Assembly (NCBI RefSeq): GCF_002926165.1
Contig: NZ_MAGP01000107.1
Span: 1 to 64,000 of the forward strand
Direction: 5' to 3'
Length of the DNA: 64,000 nucleotides
Source: Micromonospora chalcea
GTDB taxonomy: Bacteria > Actinomycetota > Actinomycetes > Mycobacteriales > Micromonosporaceae
This document shows positions 20,080 to 39,449 of the stretch, piece by piece. Under the pieces are notes generated by a model. The model saw only the letters and a list, made by a program, of their open reading frames with translations. It made no database searches and was not told the DNA's origin. Each line of letters opens with the position of its first letter. The first letter of the stretch is position 1. Position numbers and translations under genes: made by a program.

Positions 20080-20528
20080 TACTCGGCACCCTCCGTCGTG
20101 CTCTGCTCCTCGGCGGCCGGCTTGGCCGGAGCGGCCTTCTTCGCCGACTTCTTCGGCGCGGCCGGCGCGACCGCCTCGACCGCCACGGTGATGTGGCAGG
20201 TGCGCTTGCGGATCCGGTACGCCCGGCCCTGCGCACGCGGCCGGAACCGCTTCATGGTCGGGCCCTCGTCGACGAACGCCTCACTGACGAGCAGCGCGTC
20301 GGGGTCCAGCCGCTCGTTGTTCTCCGCGTTGGCGATCGCGCTCGCGAGCACCTTGTACACCTGCTCGCTCGCAGCCTGCGGCGCGAACTGCAGCACCGTG
20401 AGCGCCTCCTTCGCGGGCAGGCCGCGGACGAGGTTGACCACCCGGCGCGCCTTCATCGGCGAGATGCGCACGTGCCGCGCAACCGCCCGCGCGCCCGGAA
20501 GCACCGGAGCGTCGCCCTTTCCTGGCAT
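20079..20528 (-). CDS. rplV: 50S ribosomal protein L22
   Basis: 149 aa: [20 protein letters not shown], and the exit-tunnel hairpin region [20 protein letters not shown]. The Lys/Ala-rich C-terminal tail ([20 protein letters not shown]) extends beyond the usual L22 end. Confidence 0.98.
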   Translation of the reverse strand: MPGKGDAPVLPGARAVARHVRISPMKARRVVNLVRGLPAKEALTVLQFAPQAASEQVYKVLASAIANAENNERLDPDALLVSEAFVDEGPTMKRFRPRAQGRAYRIRKRTCHITVAVEAVAPAAPKKSAKKAAPAKPAAEEQSTTEGAE

Positions 20529-20568
20529 CGCTGTAACCCCTTGTTCCTCTATCCGTATGCCCGCGGCG

Positions 20569-20850
20569 TCAGCGCCGGCGGCTCTTCCGGTCGTCCTTCT
20601 CGTGACCCTTGAACGTGCGGGTCAGCGCGAACTCGCCGAGCTTGTGCCCGACCATGGCCTCGGTCACGAAGACCGGGACGTGCTTGCGTCCGTCGTGCAC
20701 GGCGATCGTGTGACCCAGCATCTCCGGGATGATCGTCGAGCGGCGCGACCAGGTCTTGATCACGTTCTTCGAGCCCTTGTCGTTCTGCGTCTCCACCTTC
20801 TTGAGCAGGTGGTCGTCGACGAACGGGCCCTTCTTCAGGCTGCGAGGCAT
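20569..20850 (-). CDS. rpsS: 30S ribosomal protein S19
   Basis: 93 aa, [40 protein letters not shown] and [13 protein letters not shown]. Complete. Confidence 0.98.
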   Translation of the reverse strand: MPRSLKKGPFVDDHLLKKVETQNDKGSKNVIKTWSRRSTIIPEMLGHTIAVHDGRKHVPVFVTEAMVGHKLGEFALTRTFKGHEKDDRKSRRR

Positions 20851-20862
20851 GTCTTATCTCCC

Positions 20863-21702
20863 TCAGCCGCGCTTACGCGTGGCGTAGCGGCGGCGGACGA
20901 TCAGCCGGTCGCTCGGCTGGCCCTTACGACGGGTGCGGCCCTCGGGCTTACCCTGCGGGTTGACCGGGTGGCGACCACCGGAGGTCTTACCCTCACCACC
21001 ACCGTGCGGGTGGTCGACCGGGTTCATCGCGACACCACGGACGGTCGGGCGCTTGCCCTTCCACCGCATACGGCCGGCCTTGCCCCAGTTGATGTTCGAC
21101 TGGTCGGCGTTGCCGATCTCGCCGATGCTGGCGCGGCAGCGCACGTCCACACGCCGGATCTCACCGGACGGCATACGCAGGGTCGCGTACGCGCCCTCAC
21201 GGCCGAGCAGCTGGATGCCGACGCCGGCCGAGCGGGCCAGCTTGGCGCCGCCACCCGGACGCAGCTCCACGTTGTGGATGGTGGTACCGACCGGGATGTT
21301 GCGCAGCGGCAGGTTGTTGCCCGGCTTGATGTCGGCGCCCGGACCGGACTCGACGCGGTCGCCCTGCTTCAGGTCCTTCGGCGCGATGATGTAGCGCTTC
21401 TCGCCGTCGGCGTAGTGCAGCAGCGCGATGCGCGCGGTGCGGTTCGGGTCGTACTCGATGTGGGCGACCTTCGCCGGCACGCCGTCCTTGTCGACCCGCT
21501 TGAAGTCGATCAGACGGTACTGGCGCTTGTGACCGCCGCCGTGGTGCCGCGTGGTGATCCGGCCGTGGGCGTTGCGTCCGCCCTTCTTCGGCAGCGGAGC
21601 CAGCAGCGACTTCTCGGGCGTCGACCGGGTGATCTCGGCGAAGTCGGCAACGCTCGAGCCACGCCGGCCCGGCGTCGTCGGCTTGTACTTACGGATAGCC
21701 AT
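20863..21702 (-). CDS. rplB: 50S ribosomal protein L2
   Basis: 279 aa: [20 protein letters not shown] and the peptidyl-transferase-proximal motif [20 protein letters not shown] with the conserved His. Complete. Confidence 0.98.
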   Translation of the reverse strand: MAIRKYKPTTPGRRGSSVADFAEITRSTPEKSLLAPLPKKGGRNAHGRITTRHHGGGHKRQYRLIDFKRVDKDGVPAKVAHIEYDPNRTARIALLHYADGEKRYIIAPKDLKQGDRVESGPGADIKPGNNLPLRNIPVGTTIHNVELRPGGGAKLARSAGVGIQLLGREGAYATLRMPSGEIRRVDVRCRASIGEIGNADQSNINWGKAGRMRWKGKRPTVRGVAMNPVDHPHGGGEGKTSGGRHPVNPQGKPEGRTRRKGQPSDRLIVRRRYATRKRG

Positions 21703-21714
21703 TGTCTACACCCC

Positions 21715-22017
21715 TCAGCTGACCGGGCCGCCGAAGGCCTCGATACGGTCACCGTCAGCCAGCTTCACCATCGCGCGCTTGGTGTCCTTGCGCTTGCCGA
21801 ACCCGGTACGGGTCCGCTTGCGCTTGCCCTCGCGGTTGAGCGTGTTGACCGTCAGGACGCGGACGTTGAAGATCTGCTGGATAGCGATCTTGATCTCGGT
21901 CTTGTTGGCGTCCGGGTGCACCAGGAAGGTGTACCAGTTGCGGTTCAGCTCGCTGTAGCTCTTCTCCGAGACGACCGGCGCGACGATGACGTCACGCGGA
22001 TCGGCGATCGTGCTCAC
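21715..22017 (-). CDS. rplW: 50S ribosomal protein L23
   Basis: 100 aa with [20 protein letters not shown] and the L23 loop [23 protein letters not shown] start overlapping the rplD stop by four bases. L23 forms the docking site at the ribosome exit tunnel. Confidence 0.97.
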   Translation of the reverse strand: MSTIADPRDVIVAPVVSEKSYSELNRNWYTFLVHPDANKTEIKIAIQQIFNVRVLTVNTLNREGKRKRTRTGFGKRKDTKRAMVKLADGDRIEAFGGPVS

Positions 22018-22679
22018 TTGCCATCCTCCTCGGTGGTCTCGGCGGGAACGCCCAGGAACTCGTCCAGGGCCTCCTTGGTGAAGACCACGTCGTCGGCCAC
22101 CAGCACGTCGTAGGTGTTGAGCTGGCCGGCCTCGATCAGGTGCACCCGGCTGTCCCGCGCGTTGCGCAGGTTCCGCAGCGACACCCAGTTCAGCTCGTCG
22201 GTGCTGCTCAGCACGACCAGGACCCGACGGGCCTGGGTCAGCTTGGTCAGCGTGGCCAGGGCCGCCTTGGTGGACGGCTTCTCGCCCGAGACGAACGCCT
22301 CGACGACGTGCACCTGGCCGGCGCGGGCCCGGTCGGAGAGGGCGCCACGCAGGGCGGCGGCCTTCATCTTCTTCGGGGTGCGCTGGCTGTAGTCGCGCGG
22401 CACCGGGCCGTGGACCACGCCACCGCCGGCGAACTGCGGCGCGCGGGTCGAGCCCTGGCGGGCACGACCGGTGCCCTTCTGCTTGTACGGCTTCTTGCCT
22501 CCACCGGAGACCTCGCCGCGGGTCTTCGTCTTGTGCGTGCCCTGGCGGGCCGCCGCGAGCTGGGCCACCACGACCTGGTGCATCAGGGCGATGTTGGCCT
22601 GCGCGTCGAAGATGTCGGCCGGCAGCTCCACGGAGCCGCTCTTGGCGCCTTCGACGTTGATCACGTCAACGGTGGTCAC
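22014..22679 (-). CDS. rplD: 50S ribosomal protein L4
   Basis: 221 aa: [50 protein letters not shown]. The start is GTG ([11 protein letters not shown]) in a four-base GTGA overlap with rplC. Confidence 0.98.
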   Translation of the reverse strand: MTTVDVINVEGAKSGSVELPADIFDAQANIALMHQVVVAQLAAARQGTHKTKTRGEVSGGGKKPYKQKGTGRARQGSTRAPQFAGGGVVHGPVPRDYSQRTPKKMKAAALRGALSDRARAGQVHVVEAFVSGEKPSTKAALATLTKLTQARRVLVVLSSTDELNWVSLRNLRNARDSRVHLIEAGQLNTYDVLVADDVVFTKEALDEFLGVPAETTEEDGK

Positions 22680-23341
22680 TTGGCCGCACCGCCCTTCTTC
22701 ACCTTCGCCTTGGCCGCGGTGCGGACCAGGACCAGCGCGCCCTTCGGGCCAGGGATGGCGCCGCGGACGAGCAGGAGGTTGTTCTCGGTGTCGACCGCCT
22801 GGACGGTCAGGTTCTGGACGGTGTAGCGCACGCCACCCATCCGGCCCGCCATCCGGGTGCCCTTGAAGACGCGACCCGGGGTCGCGCAGGCGCCGATCGA
22901 GCCGGGCGAGCGGTGCTTGCGCTCGACACCGTGGCTGGCGCGCAGACCGTGGAAGCCGTGCCGCTTCATCGGGCCGGCGTAGCCCTTGCCCTTGGTCTTG
23001 CCGGTCACGTCGATCACGGCGCCGGCCGGGAACTCCTCGACCGTGACCTCCTGGCCGGGCGCGTAGTCCGCGGCGTCGGAGGTGCGCAGCTCGACGATGT
23101 GCCGGCGCGGCGCGACGTCCGCCTTGGCGTAGTGCCCGGCGATCGGCTTCTTGACCTTGCGCGGGTCGATGACCCCGTACGCCAGCTGGACCGCGGAGTA
23201 GCCGTCCTTGTCGGCGCTACGAACCTGGCTCACGACGCACGGGCCGGCCTGAACCACGGTCACGGGCACAACCTTGTTGTTGTCCCAGACCTGGGTCATG
23301 CCGAGCTTGGCGCCCAGGATCCCCTTGACTTGCCTGTCCAT
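22676..23341 (-). CDS. rplC: 50S ribosomal protein L3
   Basis: 221 aa: [20 protein letters not shown] and the L3 loop [40 protein letters not shown]. 11 bases after rpsJ. Confidence 0.98.
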   Translation of the reverse strand: MDRQVKGILGAKLGMTQVWDNNKVVPVTVVQAGPCVVSQVRSADKDGYSAVQLAYGVIDPRKVKKPIAGHYAKADVAPRRHIVELRTSDAADYAPGQEVTVEEFPAGAVIDVTGKTKGKGYAGPMKRHGFHGLRASHGVERKHRSPGSIGACATPGRVFKGTRMAGRMGGVRYTVQNLTVQAVDTENNLLLVRGAIPGPKGALVLVRTAAKAKVKKGGAAK

Positions 23342-23352
23342 TTGTCCGGTCC

Positions 23353-23661
23353 CTACAGCTTGATCTCGATGTCGACGCCAGCCGGCAGGTCGAGGCGCAT
23401 GAGCGAGTCGACCGTCTTCGGGGTCGGGTCGATGATGTCGATCAGACGCTTGTGCGTACGCATCTCGAAGTGCTCGCGCGAGTCCTTGTACTTGTGCGGC
23501 GAGCGGATGACGCAGAAACGGTTGATCTCCGTGGGCAGCGGCACCGGGCCAGCGACCTGCGCCCCGGTACGCGTCACCGTCTCGACGATCTTCCGAGCCG
23601 AGGAGTCGACGACCTCGTGGTCATAGGCCTTGAGCCGGATGCGGATCTTCTGTCCCGCCAT
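23353..23661 (-). CDS. rpsJ: 30S ribosomal protein S10 (NusE)
   Basis: 102 aa, [20 protein letters not shown] to [12 protein letters not shown]; also NusE, linking ribosome to NusG during transcription. First gene of the S10 operon. The frame is open far upstream but that stretch is the leader; [15 protein letters not shown] is the invariant start. Confidence 0.98.
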
Positions 23662-23861
23662 GGTGGCTTCTGTTCCTTCTCTCGATGCCGCTGTGTTGCG
23701 GGCGCCTGTACCGGCTGGCACAGGCCCACTTCCGCCGACCCCCGCGGTCGGGCGTGTCGCGCCCGTGGGCCAGGCTCCGCCCCGGGACTCCGGAGCGATT
23801 CTCTGACCACGCGGTGGGTCATGGCGCCGATCGCGGGGGCCGCGACCTGGACGCCGCGCGA

Positions 23862-23894
23862 GGGTGGTTGACCGCCGATGGCGATCAACCACCC
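23862..23894 (-). promoter_or_regulatory. 5' leader hairpin of the S10 operon or tuf terminator
   Basis: Perfect 10-bp stem GGGTGGTTGA/TCAACCACCC (23862-23871, 23885-23894) with a 13-base loop and further pairing outside it. It lies 122 bases past the tuf stop and 200 bases before rpsJ, in a 355-base gap that has no gene. Confidence 0.5.
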
Positions 23895-23902
23895 TACGCG
23901 AG

Positions 23903-23932
23903 ACAGTCTGACTCCCGGAGGTCCAGCGTCAA
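23903..23932 (-). promoter_or_regulatory. Candidate S10 operon promoter
   Basis: Minus strand TTGACG (23927-23932), 18-base spacer, GACTGT (23903-23908). The -10 is imperfect. It would start the transcript about 235 bases before rpsJ, immediately before the hairpin at 23862-23894. Confidence 0.4.
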
Positions 23933-24016
23933 CCGGACGCAGGCGACCGACTGTCGTTACGCAACCTGACTAGTATGCCGCACGACCGGCGGCGACGCTA
24001 ATCGGGGTTACCCAGC

Positions 24017-25210
24017 TCACTTGATGATCTTGGTGACGCGACCCGCGCCGACCGTACGACCACCCTCGCGGATCGCGAACTTCAGGTTCTCCTCCATGGC
24101 GATGGGCTGGATCAGCTTCACCGTCATCGAGGTGTTGTCGCCCGGCATGACCATCTCGGTGCCCTCGGGCAGCGTGACGACGCCGGTGACGTCCGTGGTC
24201 CGGAAGTAGAACTGCGGGCGGTAGTTCTGGAAGAACGGGGTGTGCCGGCCGCCCTCCTCCTTGGAGAGGATGTAGACCGTCGCCTCGAACTCCGTGTGCG
24301 GGGTCGTGGTGCCCGGCTTGATGACGACCATGCCGCGCTCGACGTCCTCGCGCTTGATGCCGCGCAGCAGCAGACCGACGTTCTCACCCGCGCGGGCCTC
24401 GTCGAGCAGCTTGCGGAACATCTCGATGCCGGTGCAGGTGGTCTTCATCGACTTCTCACGGATGCCGACGATCTCCACCTCCTCGTTCGGCTTGAGGATG
24501 CCGCGCTCGGCGCGACCGGTCACCACGGTGCCGCGACCGGTGATCGTGAAGACGTCCTCGATGGGCATGAGGAACGGCTTCTCGGTCTCGCGCTCCGGCT
24601 GCGGGATCGCGGTGTCCACGGCGTTCATCAGGTCCAGGAGCTTCCCGGTCCACTCCGGGTCACCCTCCAGGGCCTTCAGCGCCGAGACCCGGACGACCGG
24701 CAGGTCGTCACCCGGGTACTCCTGCGAGGAGAGCAGCTCACGGACCTCGAGCTCGACGAGCTCCAGGAGCTCCTCGTCGTCGACCATGTCGCTCTTGTTG
24801 AGCGCCACGACGATGTACGGCACACCGACCTGACGGGCCAGCAGCACGTGCTCGCGGGTCTGCGGCATCGGGCCGTCGGTCGCCGCCACCACCAGGATCG
24901 CGCCGTCCATCTGCGCGGCACCGGTGATCATGTTCTTGATGTAGTCGGCGTGACCGGGGCAGTCGACGTGCGCGTAGTGACGCGCCTCGGTCTGGTACTC
25001 GACGTGCGCGATGGAGATCGTGATGCCGCGGGCCTTCTCCTCCGGCGCCTTGTCGATCTCGTCGAACGGCGTGTACGGGTTCAGGTCCGGGTACTGGTCG
25101 TGCAGGACCTTGGTGATGGCCGCCGTCAGCGTCGTCTTACCGTGGTCGATGTGACCAATGGTGCCGATGTTGACGTGCGGCTTAGTCCGCTCGAACTTCG
25201 CCTTCGCCAC
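24017..25210 (-). CDS. tuf: Elongation factor Tu
   Basis: 397-aa GTPase delivering aminoacyl-tRNA to the ribosome. G1 [29 protein letters not shown] with G3 DCPGH, and G4 NKSD are intact. The start is the GTG at 25208-25210, preceded by AGGAGG at 6 bases; the longer open frame is discarded. A 223-base gap separates it from fusA, so tuf probably also has its own transcript. Confidence 0.99.
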   Translation of the reverse strand: MAKAKFERTKPHVNIGTIGHIDHGKTTLTAAITKVLHDQYPDLNPYTPFDEIDKAPEEKARGITISIAHVEYQTEARHYAHVDCPGHADYIKNMITGAAQMDGAILVVAATDGPMPQTREHVLLARQVGVPYIVVALNKSDMVDDEELLELVELEVRELLSSQEYPGDDLPVVRVSALKALEGDPEWTGKLLDLMNAVDTAIPQPERETEKPFLMPIEDVFTITGRGTVVTGRAERGILKPNEEVEIVGIREKSMKTTCTGIEMFRKLLDEARAGENVGLLLRGIKREDVERGMVVIKPGTTTPHTEFEATVYILSKEEGGRHTPFFQNYRPQFYFRTTDVTGVVTLPEGTEMVMPGDNTSMTVKLIQPIAMEENLKFAIREGGRTVGAGRVTKIIK

Positions 25211-25433
25211 TGGTGTCCTCCTGTGGACTTTCTTGGTTCGTTCGCCCCGGCGCGCCGTTCGGCGCTTAGGACTCTGTCGACAGCCTTTCCGGCCGGAAGG
25301 CCGGAGAGCTTTTGTGGGTTCTGCGGCGATGAAGCCTACAGGCCCGGTCTCACGCAATCCGATCGAGGTGGCCGCGGGCGGGAGAACCCTCCCGCGACCG
25401 CCCTCGTGTCATCGGATCAGCCGAGGGTGAGTG

Positions 25434-27530
<2,097 letters not shown>

Positions 27531-27605
27531 TTCAATCCCTACTTATCGTCGTCTCGACACAACTGGTGGCGGTTCCGGCGCCTGCCGGCGCCGGAACCTC
27601 AGGTG

Positions 27606-28076
27606 TTACCAGCGGTAGTGCGCGAAGGCCTTGTTGGACTCGGCCATCTTGTGCGTGTCCTCACGCCGCTTGACGGCGGCGCCGAGGCCGTTGCTCGCGT
27701 CCAGCAGCTCGTTCATCAGCCGCTCGACCATGGTCTTCTCGCGCCGGGCCCGGGAGTAGGTCACCAGCCAGCGCAGACCGAGCGTGGTCGCGCGGGACGG
27801 CCGGACCTCGACCGGAACCTGGTAGGTGGCGCCACCGACACGGCGGCTGCGCACCTCGAGGGTCGGCTTGACGTTGTCCATCGCGCGCTTGAGCGTGACG
27901 ACGGGGTCGGTGCCGGACTTCTCGCGGCAGCCCTCCAGGGCGGCGTACACGATGCGCTCGGCGAGCTGACGCTTGCCGCGCAGCAGGATCTTGTTCACCA
28001 GCTGGGTGACCAGGGGCGAGTTGTACACCGGGTCAGCGACCAGCGGCTTCCGCGGAGCGGGTCCCTTACGCGGCAT
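27606..28076 (-). CDS. rpsG: 30S ribosomal protein S7
   Basis: 156 aa, [20 protein letters not shown], ending [14 protein letters not shown]. One base after the rpsL stop, 75 bases before fusA: the standard str operon. Confidence 0.98.
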   Translation of the reverse strand: MPRKGPAPRKPLVADPVYNSPLVTQLVNKILLRGKRQLAERIVYAALEGCREKSGTDPVVTLKRAMDNVKPTLEVRSRRVGGATYQVPVEVRPSRATTLGLRWLVTYSRARREKTMVERLMNELLDASNGLGAAVKRREDTHKMAESNKAFAHYRW

Positions 28077-28077
28077 G

Positions 28078-28452
28078 TCAGCTCTTCTCCTTCTTCGCGC
28101 CGTAGCGGCTGCGAGCCTGCTTGCGGTTGCGGACACCCTGGGTGTCCAGCGAGCCGCGCACGATCTTGTACCGCACGCCGGGGAGGTCCTTCACACGACC
28201 GCCGCGCACGAGCACGATCGAGTGCTCCTGAAGGTTGTGGCCGACGCCCGGGATGTAGGCGGTCACCTCGATCTGGCTGCTGAGCTTGACACGGGCGACC
28301 TTGCGCAGCGCCGAGTTCGGCTTCTTCGGGGTGGTGGTGTACACGCGGGTGCACACGCCGCGCCGCTGGGGAGACCCCTTGAGCGCCGGGGTCTTGGTCT
28401 TGGTCGTCTTGGCCTGACGGCCCTTTCGGACCAACTGCTGAATGGTGGGCAC
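28078..28452 (-). CDS. rpsL: 30S ribosomal protein S12
   Basis: 124 aa, GTG start ([12 protein letters not shown]) with GGAG 7 bases upstream. The streptomycin-resistance hot spots are wild type in sequence: [12 protein letters not shown] and [11 protein letters not shown]. First gene of the str operon. Confidence 0.98.
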   Translation of the reverse strand: MPTIQQLVRKGRQAKTTKTKTPALKGSPQRRGVCTRVYTTTPKKPNSALRKVARVKLSSQIEVTAYIPGVGHNLQEHSIVLVRGGRVKDLPGVRYKIVRGSLDTQGVRNRKQARSRYGAKKEKS

Positions 28453-28723
28453 CGGGTTTCTCCGCTCCCTTCGGCCGCTGCGAGGCGACCGCGCCGTCTG
28501 CTCCAGCCGTCCGGATGGGCGGCTCTCCTACATTCCAACCGGGGCCGCCTGACGGCGTCCCAGCACCCGCGGTCGGGCGTGTCGCCCAAGTCACGGTCCC
28601 GGTGCCGGCCGCTGGCGCGTCGTACCGGGTTGTTTGGTCTTGATGGTGCGACCGCGCGATTCACCGGCTGACCGGTTCCAGCGCACGCACGCATTGCCCG
28701 GGCGAGCCCGGGCACAAGGGGAA

Positions 28724-28752
28724 AGAGTACCTACCACAGCCGCGCCGGTCAA
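28724..28752 (-). promoter_or_regulatory. Predicted rpsL (str operon) promoter
   Basis: Minus strand TTGACC (28747-28752), exactly 17 bases, then TACTCT (28724-28729): the best housekeeping promoter match in the window. It predicts a leader of about 265 bases before rpsL, beginning with a perfect GCCCGGGC-GA-GCCCGGGC hairpin at about 28696-28713. No gene is visible in the 28453-28954 gap. Confidence 0.65.
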
Positions 28753-28954
28753 AACGGATGGGTCGGGAGGACCGCTGCCGCGGTCCGCCGGGCCGGTCTC
28801 CGGATCGCCGACGCGCCCATGATGGGCACCTACAGTGACAAGTGTACCGGCTCGTCCGCCGCGCGGCCCGGCGGCCCCGACACAGCCCACCCCCCGGGCA
28901 CCCGGACATACCGGTCGCGGCAGGTCACCGGCCGCACCGGCCCCACCGGGGACC

Positions 28955-29554
28955 TCAGGTGATCTGCACCACGAGGGCCAGCCCGAGCCCGACCAGGCTG
29001 AACAGCAGCCCCACCCCGCCGCAGGAGAGCCCGGCCACGGCCAGGCCGGCGCCGGTGAACCGCACCGCCGGCGGCGGCGCCGGCCGCCGGATCTGCCGCC
29101 GGGCCAGCAGCCCGGCGACCACCGCGCCGACCCCGATCAGCGCGCCGAGCACGGTGAACGCGCCCGCCGCCCAGGCGCCACCGTAGTCCGGCCCGGCGAT
29201 ACCGAAGCAGAAGACCAGAAGAGAAACCAGAATCGCGGCGATCCCCGCGATCAACGAGCCGATGGCGAGCCCCGAGGTGACCGGCGGCACGTCCAGGTGG
29301 ACCACCCCGAACGGCGTACCCGGCACCGCGTCGACCCGCTTCGGCGGCCGCGGCGCCTCGGCCGGCGGCGGCGGGAACGCCGGCCCCCAGCCCCCGTGGC
29401 CGGGCGCGCTTCCCGGCGCCGGCCACCCGCCGCCGTGACCCGGCGCGTTCCCCGGGTACGCCCCGTGCGGGTGATGCGCCGGCGCGGACGCGGAACCCGG
29501 CGGATACGGCCCCGGGCGGTTCGGGTCGCCTCCCGGCGCGGCCGGTTCCGTCAC
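28955..29554 (-). CDS. DUF4190-like membrane protein
   Basis: 199 aa. A Pro/Gly/His-rich N-terminal half (residues 1-85) precedes three hydrophobic segments: SGLAIGSLIAGIAAILVSLL, AGAFTVLGALIGVGAVVAGL with a following basic ARRQIRR loop, and GLAVAGLSCGGVGLLFSLVG. This is the pattern of the DUF4190 family. GTG start at 29552-29554 set by AGGAGG 4 bases upstream. Function unknown; lies between rpoC and rpsL, next to a similar small protein. Confidence 0.8.
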   Translation of the reverse strand: MTEPAAPGGDPNRPGPYPPGSASAPAHHPHGAYPGNAPGHGGGWPAPGSAPGHGGWGPAFPPPPAEAPRPPKRVDAVPGTPFGVVHLDVPPVTSGLAIGSLIAGIAAILVSLLVFCFGIAGPDYGGAWAAGAFTVLGALIGVGAVVAGLLARRQIRRPAPPPAVRFTGAGLAVAGLSCGGVGLLFSLVGLGLALVVQIT

Positions 29555-29657
29555 GGTTCCTCCTGTCCACACCCGCCCGCCACCCGGCGGACACCGGCCA
29601 GGCTACCGTCGCCGGTCACGGCCGGGTGGGCGGGCGCGGCTCCGCTCCCCCGCCCGG

Positions 29658-30026
29658 TCAGTCGAAGTTCGGTGCGAAGTCGTGGCCGAACGAGCCGTCG
29701 GCGTACCGGACCACGCCGATCACCACCGCCGCCACCACCGCCGCCGCGGTCAGCACCAGGCCGGTCCGCGCCATCTGCTCGCCGCGTCGCAGCCAGTCGC
29801 CGCCGGTGAGATAACCACCAGATGTGTACGCCTCGCGGCGCGCCTGCCGGGCCAGCGTGAGCGCGATCGTGGCCGGCACCGCGCCGCCGATGAACAGACC
29901 GGTGAGCGCGCCGATCAGGCCGAGCGCGAAGACCGCCCGCGCCTTGGTGGAGCGGACCGGCTCCGGGTCGTGCGGATGGCGGTGCGCCTGCGGCACGACG
30001 GGCGCCGGCCCGGGCACTGTCGTCAT
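29658..30026 (-). CDS. Small two-helix membrane protein (DUF4190-like)
   Basis: 122 aa with two hydrophobic segments (VFALGLIGALTGLFIGGAVPATIALTL, split by a short turn, and MARTGLVLTAAAVVAAVVIGVV) and a His/Pro-rich N-terminus. The loop ARQARREAYTSGGYLTGGDWLRRGE between them resembles the DUF4190 repeat unit. Start at MTTVPGP with GGAGGG just upstream; MMEGM 12 bases earlier is possible. Downstream of the rpoC hairpin, so probably its own transcript. Confidence 0.72.
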   Translation of the reverse strand: MTTVPGPAPVVPQAHRHPHDPEPVRSTKARAVFALGLIGALTGLFIGGAVPATIALTLARQARREAYTSGGYLTGGDWLRRGEQMARTGLVLTAAAVVAAVVIGVVRYADGSFGHDFAPNFD

Positions 30027-30081
30027 GCCCTCCATCATGCCCCGGAACCGGTTCCCGGTCCCGGCAAGCCGGCCCGGACGC

Positions 30082-30115
30082 GACGAGGCCCCCGGCTGCT
30101 GCCGGGGGCCTCGTC
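30082..30115 (-). terminator. rpoBC operon terminator
   Basis: A perfect 15-bp stem GACGAGGCCCCCGGC/GCCGGGGGCCTCGTC with a 4-base loop starts 13 bases after the rpoC stop. There is no U-run on the minus strand. Confidence 0.8.
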
Positions 30116-30127
30116 GTTTCCTACTGC

Positions 30128-34015
<3,888 letters not shown>

Positions 34016-34136
34016 TATGTCCCCTATGTCGTCGTCTTTACAGCTAGATCATGGGCGGGGTCGGGGGCCGGCCGGCCCGCGTCGGGATCAAGCCTGACCG
34101 CCCAGAGCGGGCCGGTCGGCCCCCCGACCTCACCAC

Positions 34137-37568
<3,432 letters not shown>

Positions 37569-37695
37569 GATGCGTCCTTCCGAGGACCGGTGCTGCAGAA
37601 CGGCTGGTACGCGTGCACTCCAATGACCCCACCAGAATTATCCGTAAACGGACATTTCCGAGCAGGGGTCAAGTCGGAAGGCAGCGCAAACTAGC

Positions 37696-37725
37696 AGTGT
37701 AGCCGAGAGGCTAACCGCTGTCCAG
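37696..37725 (-). promoter_or_regulatory. Candidate rpoB promoter
   Basis: Minus strand CTGGAC (37720-37725), 18 bases, TACACT (37696-37701), giving a leader of about 120 bases before rpoB. A second TTGACC box lies downstream near 37670. The 571-base gap 37569-38140 otherwise holds only the rplL terminator hairpin. Confidence 0.45.
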
Positions 37726-38049
37726 CCCACCCCGCAGGTCGTCGCGGAACAAGCCCTGGGACCTCGGAAAACCGGGTCGTCCGGGCCGCTCGGAACGCGA
37801 CGCTCCTGCCGGTCCGCTCGGGTGCCGCGGCGGCGGTGCTGCCGTTGCCATTACCCGAGTGGCGGCCGTTGCAAGCGCGGAAAGTCTTGCTGATGTCAGC
37901 GTGCCTGGCAGGCCGGTGCCGCGTCAAGGGCCGGTTACCGGTCGGGGTGTCTTTCCCACCGACGGGCTACCGACAGACGCCACTGACCAGCCGGCACACG
38001 GGCCGTCGTACGCCCTGCTCACACCGCTGCCGTCCGGGACCACCAACAC

Positions 38050-38085
38050 GGCGGGCGGCGATCCGATTCCGGATCACCGCCCGCC
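38050..38085 (-). terminator. rplJL terminator
   Basis: A 9-bp stem GGCGGGCGG/CCGCCCGCC continues through one mismatch into GATCCG-ATTC-CGGATC (15 pairs in total). It starts about 55 bases after the rplL stop and separates rplJL from rpoB. Confidence 0.75.
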
Positions 38086-38140
38086 GCGACGCGGTGTGCC
38101 CCGGCTCACGTGAGCCGGACGCGCGTCAGGTGGAGCAAGG

Positions 38141-38530
38141 TCACTTCATGGTGACCTTGGCGCCCTCGCCCTCGAGCTTGGCCTTGGCCTTCTCGGCGGT
38201 CTCCTTGTTGACCTTCTCCAGGACGGCCTTCGGCGCGGCCTCGACCAGGTCCTTGGCCTCCTTGAGGCCCAGGCCGGTCAGCTCACGCACGACCTTGATG
38301 ACCTGGATCTTCTTGCCACCGTCGGCGTCGAGGATGACGTCGAACTCGTCCTTCTCCTCCTCGGCCGGGGCGGCAGCGCCGCCGGCGGCCGGGGCGCCCG
38401 CGGCCACGGCGACCGGAGCGGCGGCGGTGACCTCGAAGGTCTCCTCGAACTGCTTCACGAACTCGGAGAGCTCGATCAGCGTCATCTCCTTGAACGCGTC
38501 GAGCAGCTCGTCGGTGCTGAGCTTCGCCAT
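38141..38530 (-). CDS. rplL: 50S ribosomal protein L7/L12
   Basis: 129 aa stalk protein: [20 protein letters not shown] dimerisation domain, an Ala-rich hinge ([14 protein letters not shown]) and the factor-binding domain [39 protein letters not shown]. The start is the second in-frame ATG, the family standard. Confidence 0.98.
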   Translation of the reverse strand: MAKLSTDELLDAFKEMTLIELSEFVKQFEETFEVTAAAPVAVAAGAPAAGGAAAPAEEEKDEFDVILDADGGKKIQVIKVVRELTGLGLKEAKDLVEAAPKAVLEKVNKETAEKAKAKLEGEGAKVTMK

Positions 38531-38584
38531 GTCTGGCGTCCTTTCTCGCAATGAAAACTAAGAACGTGGTGCGCCGGGAGGGCC

Positions 38585-39133
38585 TCAGGCCGCCTCGGCG
38601 CCCTCCTGCTCGCGCTTCTTGTCCGCCAGGGCGGCCGCCGCGCGGGCGGCCTTGGAGAGCGGCGCCTGGAACAGGGCCGCGGCCTTGCTCAGGTTGCCCT
38701 TCATCGCGCCGGCCAGCTTGGCCAGCAGCACCTCGCGGGACTCCAGGTCGGCGAGCTTCGTGACCTCGGCCGCGGAAATGGCCTTGCCCTCGAAGACACC
38801 GCCCTTGATGACGAGCTTCGGGTTGGCCTTCGCGAAGTCGCGAAGCCCCTTCGCCGCCTCGACGACGTCGCCCGAAACGAAAGTCAGCGCGGTAGGACCG
38901 GAGAACAGCTCGTCGAGGCCGGAGATGCCCGCATCGGCCGCGGCACGCTTGGCAAGCGTGTTCTTCGCGACCGTGTAGCTGGTCTCCTTGCCGAGCGAGC
39001 GCCGCAGCTGGGTGAGCTGCGAAACCGTGAGCCCGCGGTACTCGGTGAGCACGGTCGCCCCCGCGTTGCGGAAGCTCTCGGTCAGCTCGGCGACGGCCGT
39101 GGCCTTGTCGGCCCGGATCGGCTTGTCCGCCAT
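38585..39133 (-). CDS. rplJ: 50S ribosomal protein L10
   Basis: 182 aa: [40 protein letters not shown] and the C-terminal helix [20 protein letters not shown] that binds L7/L12 dimers. The upstream in-frame Met (39181) lies in the leader and is rejected. Confidence 0.98.
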   Translation of the reverse strand: MADKPIRADKATAVAELTESFRNAGATVLTEYRGLTVSQLTQLRRSLGKETSYTVAKNTLAKRAAADAGISGLDELFSGPTALTFVSGDVVEAAKGLRDFAKANPKLVIKGGVFEGKAISAAEVTKLADLESREVLLAKLAGAMKGNLSKAAALFQAPLSKAARAAAALADKKREQEGAEAA

Positions 39134-39383
39134 GTCCCTCCTCTCTCGTTGCTCGGAGCTGGTACGCCGGCGACGAGCCAAGGCTCGACGGCGGCGGCGG
39201 AGGCATCACGACAACGAAAAAGCCCCGGCGCAGGGCGCACGGGGCGAGGGCCGGCGGCACGGGCACAGTCGGCGGACCATGCATGACACCGATTTCGCTT
39301 ACCGCCCTGCGCGGGTCGCCCGTCGTCGCGGGACCTTCGACCGTGCCGGGGCACGGTGACCAGCGGTCTTTGGGTGGAACTAC
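39134..39383 (-). promoter_or_regulatory. rplJL leader with attenuator (L10 leader candidate)
   Basis: In minus-strand order the leader has a motif CCCAAAGACCGCTGGT followed by an 8-bp stem ACCGTGCC/GGCACGGT, then an intrinsic-terminator hairpin at 39222-39245 (10 paired bases with one bulge) directly followed by TTTTTCG, 90 bases before rplJ. A weak promoter (TTTGGC-N18-TAACCT, 39390-39419) lies above it. Ribosomal-protein leaders before rplJ that bind L10 are known in many bacteria; this assignment is by position and by the termination hairpin. Confidence 0.5.
39222..39245 (-). terminator. Intrinsic terminator in front of rplJ
   Basis: Stem GCCCCG-T-GCGC with GCGC-CGGGGC followed by a TTTTT run on the minus strand (39217-39221). 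It either ends the ABC transporter transcript (stop at 39450) or attenuates rplJL. Confidence 0.7.
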
Positions 39384-39449
39384 CGCACCAGGTTACGCGA
39401 CCGGGACCGCAGCGCCAAATCGCGCCCCGGTGCTCCCGGTCACCGCGCC

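Noticed and set aside
18814..22113. 1099-codon plus-strand open frame opposite the S10 operon
   Set aside because: Antisense to at least eight well-identified ribosomal protein genes; composition is the mirror of their codons.
28955..30026. The two membrane proteins between rpoC and rpsL as part of the rpoBC operon
   Set aside because: A perfect 15-bp hairpin stands between rpoC and the first of them.
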